Below are positions 59,681 to 64,000 of a stretch of DNA of 64,000 bases, in pieces. Below the pieces are notes generated by a model. It had not been told where the DNA came from. It did not search any database and saw only the letters and a program-made list of their open reading frames with translations. The stretch comes from Roseofilum acuticapitatum BLCC-M154 (GTDB taxonomy: Bacteria > Cyanobacteriota > Cyanobacteriia > Cyanobacteriales > Desertifilaceae), in contig NZ_JAQOSP010000006.1 in the NCBI RefSeq assembly GCF_030068475.1, positions 248,001 through 312,000 on the forward strand, written 5' to 3'. The position numbers and the translations under genes were made by a program. Every line of letters starts with the position of its first letter. Positions within the stretch are counted from its first letter, which is position 1.

Positions 59681-61261
59681 TTATTCCCCCATCTCCTCTC
59701 CCTTATCTTGGAAAACATTAACCAAGTAGGGGGAAAGCTCATAATTGAGTTGTCCCGCTTTGATAAACTCGGCATAAGTATCTGCTTCGATCGCCAGAAG
59801 TTCCTCCCGCAATTGTTCAATGGCATATTCTCTCGTTTCGGGATGTTGTTGGCGCAGTTCTTGAATTTTGCTCTCTAACTGTTCTAATTCTCCTTGTACC
59901 AGAGCCGCTTGATAGCGGTAGTATTCTGGCTCAATTTCCGGCCGTTGTTTACCCGATGTCAAGGTTTCCATCACCCGGTTGAGGGCGACTCGACGGGCTA
60001 CGGCTTCTAAATATTGTCGTCTCAGGGGTTCATCACCGAGCAGGTTTAAGCTTTGTAAGAGGGGTTTAATGGTTAAGCCTTGCACCAAGAGGGTAAAGAG
60101 AACCACACCAAAAACAGTAGCGCTGATTTGATCTCGTCCTTCTAGGGCAATGGGTAAACTAAGAGCTAGGGCTATGGAAACGGAGCCACGCAGCCCTCCC
60201 CACCAGAGGACGGTTTGCTCTTTCCAATTGATATCTACTTCAGTGATAATGTTACTGAAGGTTCCTAAGCCATAAATGGCGATCGCCCGCGTCACAATCA
60301 TCGCCCCAATGGTAATCAGAATCTCGTCAAAATTTTCTATTAGACTAGAAACTTGCATCTGATCGCCAATGAGCAAAAACACAATCGAGTTCACAAAAAA
60401 GGCCAAAAATTCCCAAAACTCACTCACAATCACGCGGGTTCGGGGATTCATACCAATGCGGGAGCCAAAGTTACCTAAAATTAAGCCCACGGTCACCACA
60501 CCAATGACCCCCGAACCGCCCACTTCTTCAATGAGAATATAGGTTCCATAGGCAGAAATTAGGGTTAAAGATTGTTCCACTAAGGGTAAATCAAAGCGTT
60601 GGGTGAGATAGGAAATCCCAAAGCCAATTAACCCACCAATGCCTAATCCTAAACCGACAAAAACCACAAATTGAACAATACTAGCTTGTAGGTTAAATTC
60701 TTCGATCCCTAGGGGAATACCGACGAGCAAACTAAAGGCAACAACGGCTACCCCATCATTAAACAGGCTTTCCCCTTCCATCACCACACTCAGGCGTTTC
60801 GGTGCGCCCAATTCCCGGAAGAGAGCGACGACGGAAACGGGGTCAGTTGCCGAGAGACTAGCCCCCAACAGCAGAGCCGTGGCTAGGGGTAAGCCAGTGA
60901 GTTGATTGACTCCGAACCCGATACCGAGGACAGAAATAGCTACACCGAGGATAGCAAACAGGCTAATGGGAACAATATTTTTCTTCAGTCCTGACCATTT
61001 CAGGTTCCAAGCGGCTTCAAAGAGTAGAGGAGGAAGGAAAATGGAGAGGATCAGCTCTGGGGAGAGGTTGACCAAGCGCACATCCACGAGAGCGAGTCCG
61101 AGTCCGACGATGACTAGGAGCAGGGTGTAGGGAATCTGGCGAAACCAAGGAACGATTTGGGGTAAGGTGGCAACGCTGAGGGAAACAGAGAGAACCAGGA
61201 GAAATTGCTGAAGGTTCGCGGCGATCGCTCCCTGTTCTTCTGCTACAGTCGCTATCAGCAT
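59681..61261 (-). CDS. CPA1-family Na+(K+)/H+ antiporter (NhaP-like)
   Basis: 526 residues from ATG 61261; a GTG five codons earlier is also in frame. About 12-13 transmembrane helices, with GASLSATDPVSVVALFRELG (DP of the core) and VVMEGESLFNDGVAVVAFSL (ND motif), the ion-binding elements of the CPA1 family. A short cytosolic C-terminal helix bundle ends the protein. It exchanges Na+ or K+ for H+. Convergent with the TPR gene. Confidence 0.92.
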   Translation of the reverse strand: MLIATVAEEQGAIAANLQQFLLVLSVSLSVATLPQIVPWFRQIPYTLLLVIVGLGLALVDVRLVNLSPELILSIFLPPLLFEAAWNLKWSGLKKNIVPISLFAILGVAISVLGIGFGVNQLTGLPLATALLLGASLSATDPVSVVALFRELGAPKRLSVVMEGESLFNDGVAVVAFSLLVGIPLGIEEFNLQASIVQFVVFVGLGLGIGGLIGFGISYLTQRFDLPLVEQSLTLISAYGTYILIEEVGGSGVIGVVTVGLILGNFGSRIGMNPRTRVIVSEFWEFLAFFVNSIVFLLIGDQMQVSSLIENFDEILITIGAMIVTRAIAIYGLGTFSNIITEVDINWKEQTVLWWGGLRGSVSIALALSLPIALEGRDQISATVFGVVLFTLLVQGLTIKPLLQSLNLLGDEPLRRQYLEAVARRVALNRVMETLTSGKQRPEIEPEYYRYQAALVQGELEQLESKIQELRQQHPETREYAIEQLREELLAIEADTYAEFIKAGQLNYELSPYLVNVFQDKGEEMGE

Positions 61262-61355
61262 AGTCAGGTACTCCACAGGCTTAAAACAGGGTTATTGTAT
61301 CCAACCCTTGGGGAGTTGGCTAGAATCCCCAAGGATTAGGCTGGGCCCACCCAAA

Positions 61356-63446
61356 CTAATCTAAATCCGCAGAAGAGCGACGGCGACGACGGCGACGGGT
61401 TTCTGGAATATCCTCACCCATCTCACGATCCTCAACATCCATCAGATCATTTTCCTCCTCCGAAGCCTGGGAACTCACCTCTTGCTCCCCACTCGAAGAC
61501 ATCCATCCCCAATTACCTTCCACTTTAGCAACCTCATCCTTATCCAAATTTGGGGTCACCTCCTCCAGATCTTCTAGATTACCCTCCTCGGTTACCGTCA
61601 AATTCTCAGAATCATGAGCATCGACTAAATTCACCTGGATAATCGTAGACTTAGGATTTTTGCTCTCTCCATTCGGCAACAGCACCAGGGGAGAAATGCC
61701 CATCAAAGCATAAACATCTTGCTCTTCCGTGGTCATAGAAACCGTCACCACCTCTGGAGGCACATCTAAAGATCGACCCCCTAAACGCTTGCGGGGACTG
61801 CTCGGTTTATCCCAATAGTCTTTGCGAGCAGAAAAGCCCGTATCCGAACGAACAGGACGCGCTCCTTCCTGGAGAGCCGTTCCCGAAAACTCCGCCCCAC
61901 TGCGATAGGTGGCCGGCTCAGGATAGCCATATCCCCCCTGCTCCTTCGCATCAGGACGACGGCGGCGGGTACGTCGGAGCGTTCCATCCTCATCCCCCCC
62001 AAAGCCTTCTGGCAAGTCATCTATACCCGGAGCGCTACGCAGGGAAGAGGGGTCAGCATAACTCGGACTCGGATCGACAGTCGCAGCAAAATCATTAACC
62101 AACTCTGGCTTAACCGTCGGAGTTTCTGGAAGGCGCATTTCTGGGGGGGGAATTTCCCTTCCCACGACTGGATAGGAGCGATCCTGTAGAGCTGTAGGCG
62201 GGTCTTCCGTTTCCCCTGGCAGGGCCGCCAAATGGCCTAAACCATTACAGGTTTTACAGGTATGGCCAAACAGCTCATAAATATTTTGTCCCTGCCGTTT
62301 ACGGGTTAACTCTACCAAACCCAATTCCGACAGTTGAGCCACTTGGGGGCGAGCCTTATCCGCTAAAAGCGCTTCTTCAAAATGTTGTAGCACCCTTAAC
62401 TGATCTTTGCGGGAGTCCATGTCAATAAAATCGACAATAATCACCCCGGCAATATTCCGTAGACGCAATTGGCGGGCAATTTCCGTAGCCGCTTCGCAGT
62501 TTGTCCATAGCACCGTTTCGCGGGCTGTTGCCGAACTGGTAAAGGAACCAGAGTTCACATCGATCACCGTTAGGGCTTCCGTTGGCTCAATAATCACATA
62601 GCCTCCAGAAGGCAAATCTACCCTCGGTTTCAGGGCTTCTCGGATGGCCGCATTTACCCGGAAATATTCCAAAATTGAAGTTTTTTCCCGGTGATGGTCA
62701 ATGAGGATACCCGACGGAGTTTTACCGCCATTCCAGTTCATGATTTGTTGTTTGACCCGCTTGAGACCGGTATGGGAGTCTACCACAATGCGATTGACAT
62801 CATTGCTGTACATATCCCGGAGGACGCGGACAATAAAATCATCATCTCGACCCAATAGGGCGGGGGGCGCGGCGGAACTGGCTTCGGCTAAAATGGATTC
62901 CCAACGAGTGAGTAATTCTTCTAGATCTTCCATGATCGCTTCTTCCGCCATCCCTTGGGCTTCTGTCCGCACCAGCAAACCCATACCGGCTGGTTTAATC
63001 AGGATGGCCAAGGCTCGTAGGCGCGATCGCTCCTGAGACCCCATGATCCGGCGCGACAGATTCACCCCCCGTCCATAGGGCATCAGCACCAGATAGCGAC
63101 CCGGTAAAGTAATATTCCCCGTTAATCGGGGCCCCTTAGAACCCGTAGGCTCTTTCATCACCTGTACCAGCACCTTTTGTTGGGGAACCAGTAGCTCCGT
63201 AATCGTTCCTGAACCCCGTTTAAGCCTCAGAGGGCCCAGATCCGTCACATGAATAAATCCATTTCTCTGAGCATCGCCAATATTCACAAAGGCCGCATCA
63301 ATACCTGGCAAAACGTTCTCCACGCTACCCAGGTAAATGTCTCCGACTTGATGACTTCCTGTGGCGACTACAAGTTCTTGGATTTGGTCTTCTTCAAAAA
63401 CCGCAGCTAATCTATGCTGCTCGGCGATAATAATTTGCTTTGGCAT
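61356..63446 (-). CDS. rne: Ribonuclease E/G
   Basis: 696 residues. S1 domain (about 36-130), 5'-sensor and RNase H-like segment, catalytic core with VIDVNSGSFT and IIVDFIDMDSRKDQL (the two Asp that bind Mg), and the Zn-link CKTCNGLGH. A long low-complexity C-terminus follows: two arginine clusters, RRTRRRRPD and the final RRRRRRRSSADLD. In cyanobacteria this last arginine microdomain binds polynucleotide phosphorylase to build a degradosome. Upstream is the 3' end of a group II intron (43 bp between ATG and the predicted intron end), so the rne leader is interrupted. Confidence 0.95.
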   Translation of the reverse strand: MPKQIIIAEQHRLAAVFEEDQIQELVVATGSHQVGDIYLGSVENVLPGIDAAFVNIGDAQRNGFIHVTDLGPLRLKRGSGTITELLVPQQKVLVQVMKEPTGSKGPRLTGNITLPGRYLVLMPYGRGVNLSRRIMGSQERSRLRALAILIKPAGMGLLVRTEAQGMAEEAIMEDLEELLTRWESILAEASSAAPPALLGRDDDFIVRVLRDMYSNDVNRIVVDSHTGLKRVKQQIMNWNGGKTPSGILIDHHREKTSILEYFRVNAAIREALKPRVDLPSGGYVIIEPTEALTVIDVNSGSFTSSATARETVLWTNCEAATEIARQLRLRNIAGVIIVDFIDMDSRKDQLRVLQHFEEALLADKARPQVAQLSELGLVELTRKRQGQNIYELFGHTCKTCNGLGHLAALPGETEDPPTALQDRSYPVVGREIPPPEMRLPETPTVKPELVNDFAATVDPSPSYADPSSLRSAPGIDDLPEGFGGDEDGTLRRTRRRRPDAKEQGGYGYPEPATYRSGAEFSGTALQEGARPVRSDTGFSARKDYWDKPSSPRKRLGGRSLDVPPEVVTVSMTTEEQDVYALMGISPLVLLPNGESKNPKSTIIQVNLVDAHDSENLTVTEEGNLEDLEEVTPNLDKDEVAKVEGNWGWMSSSGEQEVSSQASEEENDLMDVEDREMGEDIPETRRRRRRRSSADLD

Positions 63447-63489
63447 CCAATTTCCTCAAATTATCCATGTCAGTAATTAAGTAAGCAGC

Positions 63490-64000
63490 GTTAAACTAAG
63501 CCGGACAGTCGCCTGTCCGACTCGTCTTCAAAACCGGACGTGAGACTTTCACCTCATCCGGCTCCTTAATTGAACGGTTCTTGTCTCGAATACTAATCAA
63601 GTCCGCAGCAGTTTTGCGGTCATGGCAATGCCGATGGAGTAACTGCTTGTTGTCTCTACGATTGCTACCACCCAAGGCTTTGGGGATAACGTGGTCGATT
63701 TCCATCAAGTCTCCATCTCTAAAGTATTGTCCACAGTAATTGCATTTTCCTTTCTGTTGCTTAAGCAGAGCGGCTTTTTCGTTGGGCATCTCAGGATGTC
63801 TACCCATTCGACTACTCCAGTAAGTTAAGTCCCCATCGTATGTACTCTTCATTCCCTTGACCTTGACGTGCCTAACAATTTTAGTGTCAGAGTGACAAGT
63901 AAGTTTTATGAAGGAGTCTTCATACCGAACTCCGAAAACCCAATTTCTGTTGCCCTCTGAGTGCCAATACTTGTTGGTTACCCATTGGGCGCTTTTGTTA
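63490..64000 (-). mobile_element. Group II intron, 3' part (runs off the right edge)
   Basis: On the minus strand the final part of a group II intron is present. Domain V is at 63531-63564 (34 nt, begins GAGCCGGATGAGGTGAAAG, with the catalytic AGC and a GAAA loop). Domain VI follows at about 63490-63528. The intron ends with TTTAAC at 63490; exon sequence then continues toward rne. The maturase gene lies within it and continues outside the window. The intron is in the same orientation as rne. Confidence 0.82.
63496..64000 (-). CDS. ltrA: Group II intron reverse transcriptase/maturase (C-terminal part only)
   Basis: Partial: the 5' end lies beyond 64000. The frame continues upstream of the ATG at 63852 into domain-X-type sequence (KSAQWVTNKYWHS, VFGVRYEDSFIKL). 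The HNH endonuclease part follows: GKCNYCGQYFRDGDLMEIDH, then GGSNRRDNKQLLHRHCHDRK, with the four zinc-type Cys/His residues. Group II maturases help intron splicing and mobility, and the HNH domain cuts the second DNA strand. The reading frame overlaps domains V and VI, so its last codons are also intron structure, as known in some cyanobacterial introns. A stand-alone HNH protein starting at 63852 is not the right reading. Confidence 0.88.
   Translation of the reverse strand, partial: NKSAQWVTNKYWHSEGNRNWVFGVRYEDSFIKLTCHSDTKIVRHVKVKGMKSTYDGDLTYWSSRMGRHPEMPNEKAALLKQQKGKCNYCGQYFRDGDLMEIDHVIPKALGGSNRRDNKQLLHRHCHDRKTAADLISIRDKNRSIKEPDEVKVSRPVLKTSRTGDCPA

Noticed and set aside
63496-63852. Stand-alone HNH endonuclease gene of 118 residues
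   Set aside because: The frame continues upstream to the window edge with maturase-type sequence; it is the C-terminus of the intron-encoded protein.
1-64000. rRNA and tRNA genes
   Set aside because: None seen: no GTTCGAAT-type T-loops or rRNA segments in the intergenic regions inspected by eye; a covariance-model scan would be decisive.

Overview
The window is chromosomal DNA of a cyanobacterium. The evidence is the dense HIP1 octamers (GCGATCGC), the cyanobacterial core genes (pipX-pipY-sepF-proC, ycf35-like DUF1257, a CpcT-type phycobilin lyase, cyanobacterial RNase E with an arginine-rich tail, a phycobilin-type heme oxygenase), HpsJ-like and pentapeptide-repeat proteins, and many dispersed palindromic repeats. 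A filamentous, Oscillatoriales-like host is the best guess, but nothing in the window names a genus.

Layout. 0.2-7 kb: hybrid histidine kinase, branched-chain amino-acid-type binding lipoprotein, membrane pentapeptide protein, HEPN/MNT pair, HIT hydrolase. 7-20.3 kb: an accessory region. It holds a TPR-CHAT protease-like protein beside an orphan tail of a filamentous-hemagglutinin-type exoprotein, a pentapeptide protein, a MntA/HepT pair, two copies of a PIN-toxin/partner pair (one decayed), a PP2C phosphatase, a DUF433/DUF5615 pair (toxin broken), and an nSTAND NTPase-pentapeptide protein preceded by a small protein that shares its N-terminal tag. The DNA between these genes is a mosaic of duplicated leaders and gene starts, several joined at HIP1 octamers. 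20.3-22.6 kb: a kinase-WD40 protein that probably pairs with the PP2C gene. 22.7-30.4 kb: ferredoxin/DUF1257/DUF2997 cluster, dehydrogenase-like protein, GT39-like membrane protein, CpcT-like lyase, DUF29 protein, exonuclease and menE, the last carrying two in-frame copies of a dispersed repeat.

30.6-34.7 kb: EcfT-like permease, then pipX-pipY-sepF-proC (nitrogen/carbon signalling, PLP homeostasis, division, proline). 34.9-40.2 kb: DUF5989 small membrane protein, SxtJ-like protein and carbamoyltransferase, divergent from two overlapping SGNH-hydrolase paralogues; this is probably a carbamoyl/acyl modification locus of unknown product. 40.5-50.8 kb: cNMP-domain histidine kinase, trpB, antitoxin-like genes, a decayed MntA/HepT pair, a PMT-type glycosyltransferase, a GH57 enzyme, an unknown Ser/Pro-rich membrane protein, a Uma2 nuclease-like protein and a 10 x 22 bp tandem array. 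51-64 kb: ftsY, hemN, heme oxygenase, nusB, DUF502, GT2, HpsJ-like, TPR, CPA1 antiporter and rne. The 3' end of a group II intron with its maturase gene lies just upstream of rne and runs off the right edge.

No rRNA or tRNA gene and no CRISPR array was seen. At least two MITE-like repeat families with terminal inverted repeats, plus several simple palindromic families, are scattered through the intergenic DNA. The best candidates for undescribed biology are the nSTAND/tag-sharing small-protein/PP2C/kinase-WD40 island and the carbamoyltransferase-SxtJ-DUF5989-SGNH locus.
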